From Streptomyces sp. NBC_01304 (GTDB lineage: Bacteria; Actinomycetota; Actinomycetes; Streptomycetales; Streptomycetaceae): a stretch of 64,000 nt of DNA. The DNA is taken from positions 9,486,001 through 9,550,000 of the forward strand of contig NZ_CP109055.1 in assembly GCF_035975855.1 (NCBI RefSeq). The letters run 5' to 3'. Positions 7,566 to 15,943 of the stretch are shown one piece after another (the first letter of the stretch is position 1; every line of letters begins with the position of its first letter). The notes beneath the pieces are model-generated. The model ran no database searches, was not told the origin of the DNA, and was given only the letters and a program-made list of their open reading frames with translations. A program made the position numbers and the translations under genes.

Positions 7566-9349
7566 CGTGGTCCTTCCGAGACGGTGAGCGAGATCAGTCC
7601 TCCGCGCGGCACGGGCAGCGACTGCAGTCCCTCGTGCAGGAAGTGCAGCGGGCCCTCGATCATACGGCCGTCGGGGCCGTGGACCAGGCTTTGCGTCCAG
7701 CCCTCACCGCCTCTGACCTCGACCGCGATCCGGTCCGTGGGGGAGCCGTTGACCAGGGTGAACCGCTGGTGGGCGGCAAGATCGAGGGGGACGACCCGGT
7801 CGCTGTGCACACTGATCAGCGCCTGGCCTGCGGCGGCCGCCCGCACCACGGTGAACAGCTCGTCCGGACGGCCTGGTTCCACCTCGCCGTCCAGGAGTAG
7901 CTCCCGGTGCGCGCTCCACTGCCGCAGCCAGAACTCCACCGTCCTCAGGTGGGATTCGGAGAGTTCGTCGAGACGTACGGAGATCTGCGGGACGCAGTGC
8001 AGCGCACCGATGAGCTGCCTTGCGACCGCTTCGACCGGGGCGTCGCGGTCCCACAGGAGCATGTCAGAGTGGACGGCCCCGCCCACTGCGAGCAGTGAGG
8101 TGTCCAGGGTGCGGACCCGGTTGGCGGTGGCGTCGGCCGGGCAGTCGAAGGAGCGCAGCATATTGCCGAACGGGGCCATCCCTGGCCCGGTGTAGGGCTG
8201 TCGCAGTTCGAGGAGAACCTCTGGCCGTACGGATTCCAGTGCCGCGCGGAGCTCGGTGAGCAGCGCGGTCATCGCGAGGCCCACATCGGGGATGTCGGCC
8301 CCCGCGGGGCACTCGGGGCTCCCCGCGTACACCATCACCTCGTCCAGGAAGTCCACCTTGAGCCCGTCGAGCCCGTGCTCGGCGACGAGGCGGGTGCACA
8401 ACTCCACGACGTGGGCGCGTACTTGGGGCAGCCGGGGATCGAGGACGTACGCTCCCGGAGCGCCGGCCGGTGCGGGCGCACAGGAGGCGAGCCGGTCGAA
8501 GCAGGCGGCGCTCGGCCCGAGCAGCAGCGGCGCGATCCACGCCACATAGCGCAGACCCGTTTCCTGTACGCGCTCCACATGTGCGGTGAAGTCGGGGAAC
8601 TTGGCCCGGTCGGGCCGCCAGTCCCCGCACCCGGCGTAGCCCCGGCCGCTGCCGAGCTCCTGCCAGCCGTCGTCGAGGATGAGCACCCCGCAGCCGAGCC
8701 GGGCCGCGAGCGTGGCCTGGGTTTCGACCTCGGTGGCGGACACGTTCTGGTTGAAGGCGTACCAGGTGGAGTAGACGGGCGTACGCGCGGCTTCGGGCAC
8801 CGGCATCGGGACGATCCGCTCCGCGAACCAGCCGCGCAGCACGCGCAGCGCCGATGCCACCGAGGCGGCGCGGGGCACGAAGGCGATCTCGTGCGGCTCC
8901 TTCGAGGCGGGCAGCCTCAGGTGCACGACATGGGTGTCGCTCTCCTCGGACACCCCGAACCGCAGCGACGCCTCCCGCACCGGGTCGGCCGCCGCGAAGG
9001 TCAACAGCGTGGCCCCCGTGTGGTCGTAGAGGCACCCGGCGGCCGCCGCGTCCACCAGGGAGACCTCGGAGCGGCCGGCCCAGTCGGCGAGCAGGGTGCG
9101 CTGCCAGCCGCCCTGTGGATGCCAGTACCCGGCGGCGTCGCCGAGCGGGACGGACAGCCGGATCTCGAGGGGCGCGCCCGGGCAACGTACGGTCAACATC
9201 CTTACGCCGTCGTGCGGTTCGCCCAGCTGCCAGGAGGCGTCCGGGGCGACCACGGCGATGCGTACGCCGTCCAGGAGCGGCTCGAAGGGGGCCGGTGCGA
9301 GACCTGCCGTGGTGACGGCCTCGGGGGCGTCGTCGATGAGCGTGTGCAC
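7562..9349 (-). CDS. GH36-type alpha-galactosidase (melibiase-like)
   Basis: 595 residues from GTG 9349, chosen because AAGGAG lies 5 bases upstream; GTG 9355 in the same frame is too close to it. An N-terminal beta domain (about 1-190) precedes a TIM barrel with VYSTWYAFNQNVS, GCGVLILDDGWQ and GLDGLKVDFLDEV. The Asp of the KVDF motif is the expected nucleophile, and RSFDCPAD is a plausible acid/base region. It has no signal peptide, so it should hydrolyse imported alpha-galactosides in the cytoplasm. It sits between the permease genes and the LacI gene with overlapping ends. The exact sugar is inferred from family only. Confidence 0.82.
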   Translation of the reverse strand: MHTLIDDAPEAVTTAGLAPAPFEPLLDGVRIAVVAPDASWQLGEPHDGVRMLTVRCPGAPLEIRLSVPLGDAAGYWHPQGGWQRTLLADWAGRSEVSLVDAAAAGCLYDHTGATLLTFAAADPVREASLRFGVSEESDTHVVHLRLPASKEPHEIAFVPRAASVASALRVLRGWFAERIVPMPVPEAARTPVYSTWYAFNQNVSATEVETQATLAARLGCGVLILDDGWQELGSGRGYAGCGDWRPDRAKFPDFTAHVERVQETGLRYVAWIAPLLLGPSAACFDRLASCAPAPAGAPGAYVLDPRLPQVRAHVVELCTRLVAEHGLDGLKVDFLDEVMVYAGSPECPAGADIPDVGLAMTALLTELRAALESVRPEVLLELRQPYTGPGMAPFGNMLRSFDCPADATANRVRTLDTSLLAVGGAVHSDMLLWDRDAPVEAVARQLIGALHCVPQISVRLDELSESHLRTVEFWLRQWSAHRELLLDGEVEPGRPDELFTVVRAAAAGQALISVHSDRVVPLDLAAHQRFTLVNGSPTDRIAVEVRGGEGWTQSLVHGPDGRMIEGPLHFLHEGLQSLPVPRGGLISLTVSEGPR

Positions 9350-9351
9350 AG

Positions 9352-10188
9352 TCACTCCTTCACCGCGCCGGCGAGCAGGCCGGAGACGAAGTGGCGCTGC
9401 AGCGCCAGGAAGACGAGTGCCATCGGGATGGCGGCGATGGCGGTACCGGCGAGGATCGCGCCGTAGTCGGTGTTGTCCACGCCCTGCAGGGAGGCCAGGG
9501 CGACCGGGATGGTGAAGGATGCGCCGTCGCGCAGGACGATCAGCGGCCAGATGAAGTCGTTCCACTGGAAGAGGAACAGGAAGATGGCCAGGGCGGCGAG
9601 GGCCGGTTTCATCGGTGGCAGGACGACCTTGATGAACAGCCGCAGCTCGCCGCAGCCGTCCATCCGGGCCGAGTCGAGCAGTTCGTCGGGGAGCGCGGCC
9701 ATCGACTGACGCATCAGGAAAATCCCGAAGGGCAGCGCCAGATTCGGCATGATCACGGCCTGATAGGTGTTGAGCCACTCCAACTCCGCCATCATCTTGA
9801 ACAGCGGTACCAGGGTGACCTGGGCGGGGATGACCAGACCCAGCATCAACAGCCCGAACAGACCCTCCCGGCCCCGGAAGCGGAACTTGGCGAAGCCGTA
9901 TCCGGCGAGGGTGCACACTGCCCCGGCGCACACCGTGTAAATCACCGCGATGAGCAGGGAGTTGACGACCACCTGGCCGAACTGCGCGGAGGTCTGCAGG
10001 CTGTCCAGGTTGTCCATGAGATGTCCGCCGGGCAGCATCGGCGGCGGACTGTCGAAGATGTCCTCGGAGCTGTGGGTGGCGGCGATCACCAGCCAGTAGA
10101 AGGGCAGCGCGACGGCGGCGAGCACGATGGCGAGGCCCGAGGTCAGCAGGATGCCCCGGCCCCTGGTGCGGGGGTGGACCGTGCTCAT
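9352..10188 (-). CDS. Sugar ABC transporter permease (MalG type)
   Basis: 278 residues with six predicted membrane segments. The first is near residues 13-35 (GILLTSGLAIVLAAVALPFY). The EAA loop that docks on the ATPase is DGCGELRLFIKVVLPPMKPA at about 177-196, typical of carbohydrate CUT1 permeases. Its start overlaps the stop of the other permease by 4 bases. No ATPase gene is in the operon; in Streptomyces the shared MsiK ATPase usually serves such importers, which is an inference here. Confidence 0.88.
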   Translation of the reverse strand: MSTVHPRTRGRGILLTSGLAIVLAAVALPFYWLVIAATHSSEDIFDSPPPMLPGGHLMDNLDSLQTSAQFGQVVVNSLLIAVIYTVCAGAVCTLAGYGFAKFRFRGREGLFGLLMLGLVIPAQVTLVPLFKMMAELEWLNTYQAVIMPNLALPFGIFLMRQSMAALPDELLDSARMDGCGELRLFIKVVLPPMKPALAALAIFLFLFQWNDFIWPLIVLRDGASFTIPVALASLQGVDNTDYGAILAGTAIAAIPMALVFLALQRHFVSGLLAGAVKE

Positions 10189-11111
10189 GACTTGTCTCCC
10201 AGCACCTTGAACTGGATCACTCCGAGGATGCCGATCAGTACGGCGAGCGCGTAGGCGATGGCCGAGGCGTAGCCGAAGTCGAAGTATTTGAAGGCGTTCT
10301 GGTACAGGTACACGCCGATCGTGAGAGTGGCGTTGTCGGGGCCGCCGCCGGTGAGGATGTACGGCTCGTCGAAGATCTGCAGGGTGCCGATCGTGGAGAG
10401 CACCGTCGTCAGCAGCAGTGCGGGGCGCAGGCCCGGCAGGGTCACGTGCCGGAAGGACTTCCAGGCGCCCGCGCCGTCCACCGCCGCCGCGTCGTACAGC
10501 TCACCGGGTATGGTCTGCAGACGGGCGAGCAGGATCACCGCGTTGTAGCCGGTGTAGTGCCAGGTCAGCGCGAGACCGAGGGAGATCTTTGCCCACAGCG
10601 GGTCGGTCAGCCACGGCACGCCGTCCAGGCCCACCAGCGAGAGCAGCCAGTTGACCAGACCGTACTCCTTGTTGAGGAGGACGGAGAAGATGATCCCGTA
10701 CGCCACCAGGCCGGTCACCATCGGCATGAAGAAGCCGAGCCGGAAGACGGAACGGCCGCGCAGCAGCGTCGAGTTGAGGGCGACCGCGAGACCGGTGGCG
10801 AGGGCCAGCATCACCGGGACCTGGACCGCCAGGATGATCCCGGTGTTCTTCAGGGCCGTCCAGAAGAGCGGATCGTCGAGGAGGCGGGTGTAGTTGTCGC
10901 CGCCGACGAAGGTGTCGACCCCGTCGATCGTCTTGTAGAGGCTGAGGACGAAGGACCAGGCGATGGGGTACAGCTTGAACGCCGCGAAGAGCAGCAGCGC
11001 GGGCAGGATGAAGAGGTACGGGGCGAGATTGCGGCGCCTTCCGGTCCGCCTTGCCGGTTGCTTGGCCGGGGCGCCGGGCGGTGCCTGCTTGCGGACGAGC
11101 GTGGCGGTCAT
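10185..11111 (-). CDS. Sugar ABC transporter permease (MalF type)
   Basis: 308 residues with a basic cytoplasmic N-terminus (about 30 residues) and six membrane segments. The EAA motif is DAAAVDGAGAWKSFRHVTLP at about 212-231. It pairs with the MalG-type permease to form the channel of a CUT1 importer. The start overlaps the stop of the binding-protein gene by 4 bases (ATGA) and its own stop overlaps the next permease start, so the operon is tightly coupled. Confidence 0.88.
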   Translation of the reverse strand: MTATLVRKQAPPGAPAKQPARRTGRRRNLAPYLFILPALLLFAAFKLYPIAWSFVLSLYKTIDGVDTFVGGDNYTRLLDDPLFWTALKNTGIILAVQVPVMLALATGLAVALNSTLLRGRSVFRLGFFMPMVTGLVAYGIIFSVLLNKEYGLVNWLLSLVGLDGVPWLTDPLWAKISLGLALTWHYTGYNAVILLARLQTIPGELYDAAAVDGAGAWKSFRHVTLPGLRPALLLTTVLSTIGTLQIFDEPYILTGGGPDNATLTIGVYLYQNAFKYFDFGYASAIAYALAVLIGILGVIQFKVLGDKS

Positions 11112-12457
11112 CGCACGACCTTGCGTCCGGTCTGCTTGCCGAGCTGGTCGGCGGCGTCGGCCAGGACCTTGGCCGGGTCGGCGCCCTTGAGCAGGACCTT
11201 CGACTGGGCGTCGGTGACGAGCTTGAGCGCACGGGCGTAGTCGGAGGTGTAGTTGAAGGCCGACTGGGGCGCCTTGAGCGCCTCGAGGAAGATCTCACCC
11301 TTCTTCTGGCCGCTGAAGAACTTCGACGGCTCATGGAAGACCGCGTCGTCGTACGCCTTCATCAGGGCCGGGGCGATGCCCTTGCCCTTGTAGATCTTCA
11401 CCTGGGAGGCCGGGCGGGTCAGGACGTACTCGATGAAGCTCCACGCGGCGGCCTGATTCTTGCTGCTCCCTGCGACTGCGAGATGGGTGGAGTTCACGGT
11501 CGCGGCCTGCGATCCGCCCCGGCGGACGGCCGGGGGAAGACGCACGCCCCACTTGCCGGCCTCGTCGGGCACGGTCTCCTCGATGATGCCGCCGAACCAG
11601 GTCGGCCAGGGCAGCACGGCCGCGGTGCCCTTCTTGATGGAGCTGATCAGGGCGTTCCAGCCGCCGGACAGATCGCTGACCAGGTCGGCGTCGTTCATCT
11701 TCTTGATGATCGTCATGGCCTTCACGGCCTCGGGAGAGTCAAGCGTGATCTCGCCGTCGAGATTGAAGTAGAAGGCGCCCTGCAGCTGGAGCAGCATCTG
11801 GAAGAAATTGGCGGCGTCGGCCTGTGAGGCGGGCTTGTCGATGCCGAGCAGGAACTTGCCGGTCTTCTTCTTGATCTCCTTGCCGGCCTCGATGGTCTCG
11901 TCCCAGGTCTGGAGCGAACCGGCGTCGATCCCGGCGTCTTCGAAGACATCGGTGCGGTAGTAGAAGCCCCCCGAATTCGCCTCCCAGGGAAGGGCGTTGA
12001 CCTTCGAGCCCTTGGGGGAGACCGTCTGCCACATACCCTGTGCGAAGGCGTCCTTGTGGCGGGTGGCGCCGAGCTCGCCGAGGTCGGCCAGGCCGTTAGG
12101 GAACTTCTCCGCGTAGCCCGGCAGGTAGTCGACGCCGATGTGCAGGACGTCGGCAAGGCCGTCGCCGCCCGCCGCCATCGCCGTGGTGATCTTGTCCCAG
12201 ATCGCAGGGTTGCCGATGTCCTCGACGGTGACCTTGATGTCGGGGTACTTGGTGTTGAACTCCGGTACGAGGGCCTTCATCTCGGCCGCCGGCCCCTGCC
12301 AGGACCAGACGGTGATCGAGCCCTTGTCCTTGGCGCCCGCCGAGCCGGAGGCACCGGCGTCGCCCGTGCCCGAGCAGGCGGTCAGGCCGGTGAGCCCGGC
12401 GCCCGCGGCGGCGAGCGCGCCGCCCATCTGCAGCACCTTGCGACGTTGAAGTTCCAT
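11108..12457 (-). CDS. Extracellular sugar-binding lipoprotein of ABC importer
   Basis: 449 residues from ATG 12457; longer in-frame starts have no signal peptide. The N-terminus MELQRRKVLQMGGALAAAG carries a twin-arginine-like RRK and leads to lipobox LTAC at about residues 27-30, so it is a lipoprotein anchored outside the membrane. The mature part is a type 1 solute-binding protein (ITVWSWQGPAAEMKALVPEF, PAIWDKITTAMAAGGDGLAD, LPWPTWFGGIIEE). It is the first gene of the operon that ends with the LacI regulator. The substrate is probably an alpha-galactoside, judged from the linked GH36. Confidence 0.88.
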   Translation of the reverse strand: MELQRRKVLQMGGALAAAGAGLTGLTACSGTGDAGASGSAGAKDKGSITVWSWQGPAAEMKALVPEFNTKYPDIKVTVEDIGNPAIWDKITTAMAAGGDGLADVLHIGVDYLPGYAEKFPNGLADLGELGATRHKDAFAQGMWQTVSPKGSKVNALPWEANSGGFYYRTDVFEDAGIDAGSLQTWDETIEAGKEIKKKTGKFLLGIDKPASQADAANFFQMLLQLQGAFYFNLDGEITLDSPEAVKAMTIIKKMNDADLVSDLSGGWNALISSIKKGTAAVLPWPTWFGGIIEETVPDEAGKWGVRLPPAVRRGGSQAATVNSTHLAVAGSSKNQAAAWSFIEYVLTRPASQVKIYKGKGIAPALMKAYDDAVFHEPSKFFSGQKKGEIFLEALKAPQSAFNYTSDYARALKLVTDAQSKVLLKGADPAKVLADAADQLGKQTGRKVVR

Positions 12458-12675
12458 GGCTGTCCCCACCCTGCTCGCACACCGTTGCGGAAGCTGACGG
12501 GACGGGACGCTAGCTGCGGCCTTCGGGGACTTGCAAGAGTTGAGTGAAAACTTTCTGTCTGTCAGTGCAATTGATGCTGTCGGATCCATTGCAAGCATTC
12601 TGAGGGCGTTGCTAGCGTGCCGCCCGCCCCGGTCAGTGAGGACCGCGGTCGCCGCCCACAGTCCGGGAGTTCCCG
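12458..12675. promoter_or_regulatory. Divergent promoter region with candidate LacI operators
   Basis: This gap separates the transporter operon from the divergent secreted glycosidase-like gene. It holds the 8-bp palindrome CTTGCAAG at 12530-12537 and a second TTGCAAG at 12589-12595, plus GTGCAATTGATGC between them. CTTGCA-type heptamers are known operator elements of the Streptomyces maltose regulator MalR, so these are reasonable sites for the LacI protein encoded at 6564-7565. No -35/-10 pair is assigned. Confidence 0.4.
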
Positions 12676-14658
12676 ATGAGGCCTGCACGTCCCGCACGTC
12701 TGTCGCTGTTGTCCGCACTCGCGCTGCTCGTCCCGCTCGCGCCCCTGACGCTGAGCGGCTCTGCCTCGGCGAAGCCCCACAAGGCCGCGGTCCCCGCGCT
12801 GCTGACGGTCGCCAACCCCGGCTTCGAACAGGGCGCGACGGGCTGGCAGTTCACCGCCGGCACCGGGGTCGCCCCGAACAACCCGCACGGCGGCACCAAG
12901 CTGATCTACCTCGACGCGGGCGCGGGCAAGAAGGTCACGCAGACGGTGACGGCGACCGGACCGGGCACGTACGACGTCTCGGCCTGGATCGCGACCGGCG
13001 GCGCGAACGGCAAGTACGTCGCCCGCGTCAACGGCACCGTCGCCGCCTCGCTCACCCTGCCGAGCGCCGCCAACTACCGCCGCCACACGCTCAGCCGGAT
13101 CGCCCTGAAGACCGGCGACAAGCTGGAGATCGCCTTCGAGTCCGGCGACGGATGGATCAACTCCGACGACCTCATGGTCTCGCCCTCGTCCCCGGCCGAC
13201 CCCAAGGTCAGCTCCTCGGACCCGAAGATCGTCGAGATGTTCAACTGGTCCAAGCGCAAGGCCAACAGTTGGGTCCACCTGCCCGGCACCCAGGGCCCGC
13301 TCAACGTCGACGAACGCAACACCAGCGGCACCGGCACGGGCACCTACGCCGCCTCCTATTGGGCGGGATACGCCAACCGCAGCGGCTACTACTCCCGCGA
13401 CATGGCCCACCAGCTGTCCGGCGCCGGTGTGCTCGGACTCAACGCAGAGAACAAGGCGATGCTCCGCTCTTACGCCGCCTCCGCGACCGCCGAGCACAAG
13501 TACTACCCGGTGTGGGCGCTCAACTTCGACGCCAAGACCTACCTGTCCATCGACTACAAGAGCCCCACCGACTTCGTGCGCGAGGTCCCCGCCACCTTCG
13601 AACTCGTCGAGAAGGCGGCCGAGGCGTACCGCTGGAGCGGCGACCGCGCTTATGTGGACGACCCCGCACTGTGGGACTTCTACCGGCATGCCACCAACGA
13701 GTTCGTCGACCTGCACGACTCGATCAAGGACAACGGCTCGGTGAAGGTCGCCGAGGGCACCGGGCGGGGCATCTTCCAGGGCGCCGCCAGTTACAACGAG
13801 CAGAGCGACGAGCCGCTCGCCGAGGCCGGCGACGCGATCGGCTCCCAGTACCAGGCCTACCTGGCGATGGCCTCGCTCGCCCGCGGCAAGGGCGACAGCG
13901 CCCTCGCGGCAACGTACGAGACGAAAGCCAAGGACCTCAAGGCGTACTTCAACTCGACCTGGAGCGGCACCGGTTCGGGCGCCTCGATGGTGCGCGGCTA
14001 CACCACGGACGGGCGGGCGCTGACCGGGTGGGGCAAGGAGAACAGCTGGTTCATGCCGATGAAGCAGCTCCTCGACCCCGGCACCCGCCGCGAGGCCTAC
14101 CTCGACTACATCGATCAGCAGGCGAGCGGCTCCGGGAAGCCGTCCAACATCGAGGCGATCACGTATCTCCCCGACACGTTCTTCAAGAACAACCGCTCCG
14201 GCACCGCCTGGAAGTGGATGAAGTACGTCTACGACCAGAAGGACATCCAGCACGTCAACGCCAAGCAGGGCACCAACGGCGACTACCCGGAGGTCTCCTT
14301 CACCCTCCTCGGCCAGACCGTCGAGGGACTCATGGGCATCACGCCCGACGCACCGGCCCGCACCCTGACCACGCAGTCACGCCTGCCGGCCGGGATGGAC
14401 TGGCTGAAGATCGACGACCTGCAGGTCGGGGGCAACACCTTCTCCGTACGCCACGACGGCGCGACCAAGTCCACGCTCACCAACACGTCCGGCGCGGCGG
14501 CCTATACGTGGGAGGCGCGCTTCCCCGGCACGCACACCACCATCAAGGTCGACGGACAGGCCCGTGCGGCGAAGACGAAGACCGTGGACGGGGCGACGTA
14601 CAGCTATGTGACGCCGTCCGTGGCGCCCGGGCAGACGGTGACCGCCGAGGTGGGCTGA
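12676..14658 (+). CDS. Secreted glycosidase-like protein with N-terminal carbohydrate-binding-type domain
   Basis: 660 residues. The signal peptide ends near residue 33 (SGSASA-KP). Residues about 40-175 look like a CBM-type beta sandwich (NPGFEQGATGWQFTAGTG). Residues about 190-560 are helix-rich with aromatic clusters (WSGDRAYVDDPALWDFYRHA, GWGKENSWFMPMKQL), typical of an (alpha/alpha)6-barrel glycosidase. I cannot name the GH family or catalytic acids. The C-terminal 90 residues form another beta domain. It is transcribed divergently from the sugar importer, so it probably releases the sugar that the importer takes up, under the same regulator. A 16+16 bp palindrome follows the stop. Confidence 0.6.
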   Translation: MRPARPARLSLLSALALLVPLAPLTLSGSASAKPHKAAVPALLTVANPGFEQGATGWQFTAGTGVAPNNPHGGTKLIYLDAGAGKKVTQTVTATGPGTYDVSAWIATGGANGKYVARVNGTVAASLTLPSAANYRRHTLSRIALKTGDKLEIAFESGDGWINSDDLMVSPSSPADPKVSSSDPKIVEMFNWSKRKANSWVHLPGTQGPLNVDERNTSGTGTGTYAASYWAGYANRSGYYSRDMAHQLSGAGVLGLNAENKAMLRSYAASATAEHKYYPVWALNFDAKTYLSIDYKSPTDFVREVPATFELVEKAAEAYRWSGDRAYVDDPALWDFYRHATNEFVDLHDSIKDNGSVKVAEGTGRGIFQGAASYNEQSDEPLAEAGDAIGSQYQAYLAMASLARGKGDSALAATYETKAKDLKAYFNSTWSGTGSGASMVRGYTTDGRALTGWGKENSWFMPMKQLLDPGTRREAYLDYIDQQASGSGKPSNIEAITYLPDTFFKNNRSGTAWKWMKYVYDQKDIQHVNAKQGTNGDYPEVSFTLLGQTVEGLMGITPDAPARTLTTQSRLPAGMDWLKIDDLQVGGNTFSVRHDGATKSTLTNTSGAAAYTWEARFPGTHTTIKVDGQARAAKTKTVDGATYSYVTPSVAPGQTVTAEVG

Positions 14659-14671
14659 GGCAAGAACTTCG

Positions 14672-14703
14672 CTCCCGCAGCCCCGTCGACGGGGCTGCGG
14701 GAG
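14672..14703. terminator. Perfect palindrome, bidirectional terminator
   Basis: 16-bp arms without loop, centred at GTC|GAC (14687/14688), lie just after the stop of the secreted glycosidase-like gene and before the convergent protease-homologue stop at 14762. There is no T-tract. Confidence 0.7.
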
Positions 14704-14761
14704 AGGCTCGTCCGATGCTCCAGGGAGTGTTGCTCTGCCGGGCAGTTGCCGGTGGTGGGCG

Positions 14762-15580
14762 TCAGGCGAGCTTGGAGTCGATCCAGGTGCGGTAGCGGGC
14801 GGTCTCGGTGTAGACGCCGGGGGTGCCGGGGTTGGCGCAGCCGTTGCCCCAGGAGACGATGCCGACGAGTTTGCCGTTGTGGACGAGGGGGCCGCCCGCG
14901 TCGCCGGTGCAGGCATCCTTGCCGCCGTTCGGATCACCGGCGCAGATCATCCCGGGCCGGATCGAGGCGCCGTTCTGCCGCTTGCACTCGGGGTCGGAGA
15001 GGAGCGAAACGGAAACGTAGCGCAGGGCGCTGGCGGCTGGGCCGTGGCGGAACGTGGGCCTTGGTGTGGGCTGGGAAGTACTTCCCCATCCGGCCACAGT
15101 CGCCTTGCCGGTGAATTTCTGACCCTGTGTGGGCAGGGCGGCGGTGGTGAGGTTGAGCATGGGCGCCTTGAGCTGGATCAGGGCGATGTCGTCGACGGCG
15201 TTGGACTCGCTGAATCCCTGGTGCTTCACGATCCGGACGACCTCGCGGGTCTCGGTCACGCCGGGCACGGTGTTGCCCAGCCCCAGGAGCCCTCCGGTCA
15301 CCTTGAACTGGCTCGGCGTGGCCCGGTCCACGCACTGGGCCGCGGTCAGCACCCAGTCGGCTCTGACGAGGCTGCCGCCGCAGAAGTGCTTGCCGTTCTT
15401 CTGCACGCTGACGATGGTGGGGAACTGGCCGGCGACGGCGGGTGAGCCGCCGATGACCGCGTGCGCGGCAGGCGCAGCGGTGATGATCAGAAGCAGTGCC
15501 GCGGTCAGAGTGCCCACCGACGTCAGCAGTCGGCCAACTGCCCTGCGGGTGAGCGTAGTTATGGGGTTGCTGTAAGTCAT
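14762..15580 (-). CDS. Secreted trypsin-family homologue with substituted catalytic residues
   Basis: 272 residues from ATG 15580 (weak ribosome site; start uncertain). The signal peptide runs to about residue 40 (AAPAAHA) and is followed by VIGGSPAVAGQFPTIVSV as in mature trypsins. The chymotrypsin fold is complete, with paired cysteines (HFCGG/AAQC, CKRQ/MICAG, ACTGD/NGCANPG) and catalytic Asp in VDDIALIQL (residue 131). However TAAHC reads TAAQC (Gln82) and GDSGGP reads GDAGGP (Ala228). His and Ser of the triad are therefore gone although the reading frame is intact. It should not be a protease. Binding, inhibitory or scaffolding roles are known for such serine-protease homologues in animals. 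Confidence 0.82.
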   Translation of the reverse strand: MTYSNPITTLTRRAVGRLLTSVGTLTAALLLIITAAPAAHAVIGGSPAVAGQFPTIVSVQKNGKHFCGGSLVRADWVLTAAQCVDRATPSQFKVTGGLLGLGNTVPGVTETREVVRIVKHQGFSESNAVDDIALIQLKAPMLNLTTAALPTQGQKFTGKATVAGWGSTSQPTPRPTFRHGPAASALRYVSVSLLSDPECKRQNGASIRPGMICAGDPNGGKDACTGDAGGPLVHNGKLVGIVSWGNGCANPGTPGVYTETARYRTWIDSKLA

Positions 15581-15605
15581 GAGGTGATCATGGCAGCGGC
15601 GCTGA

Positions 15606-15869
15606 TGAGGTGAGTCGCCGTTCTCCGTTCTTGGCCGGAAAGGCACCCAGCGATCGGGACGACGCACGCGGCGGCAGCAGAATCGCCTGCGTCACGCCAA
15701 CCACTACAAGGGGGTCCGTCATCACGACTATGGCGAGATCCTCAAGGTCATCGAGGTCGACGCCAAGGCCCTTGAAGAGGCGATCAAGAAACTCCATGGA
15801 GTCCCTGAGCCGGTCAAGGCGCAGGCGAGGTATGTGATCGAGGCTCTCTCCACGTTCGACGGAAGGTAA
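15606..15869 (+). pseudogene. C-terminal fragment of an unknown gene
   Basis: From about 15650 the frame ending TAA 15867-15869 reads a convincing protein tail (HHDYGEILKVIEVDAKALEE, then AIKKLHGVPEPVKAQARYVI). No ATG or GTG is available in the frame after the upstream stop at 15603-15605, so it is a remnant. It is helical and charged. The family is not recognised. Confidence 0.4.
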
Positions 15870-15905
15870 CCGGGCCCTCGGAACACGGCCGCTGATCGCG
15901 TTGCG

Positions 15906-15936
15906 TTGTAGGTGACGCTACGGAATGCGCTGTTAT
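15906..15936 (+). promoter_or_regulatory. MerR-type promoter with 19-bp spacer
   Basis: TTGTAG (15906-15911) and TGTTAT (15931-15936) are separated by 19 bp, the long spacer typical of MerR-controlled promoters. A dyad GTAG-gtgacg-CTAC lies at 15908-15921. Transcription would start close to ATG 15944, giving a leaderless message. This agrees with the lack of a ribosome binding site. Confidence 0.4.
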
Positions 15937-15943
15937 GTACTGC

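Noticed and set aside
8064..9466. Several long frames on both strands over the GH36 gene
   Set aside because: High GC creates open shadow frames; only the 7562-9349 frame carries conserved motifs.
12531..14795. 754-codon plus-strand frame and 563-codon minus-strand frame over the secreted glycosidase-like gene
   Set aside because: No signal peptide, ribosome site or domain; both overlap the well-supported gene at 12676-14658.
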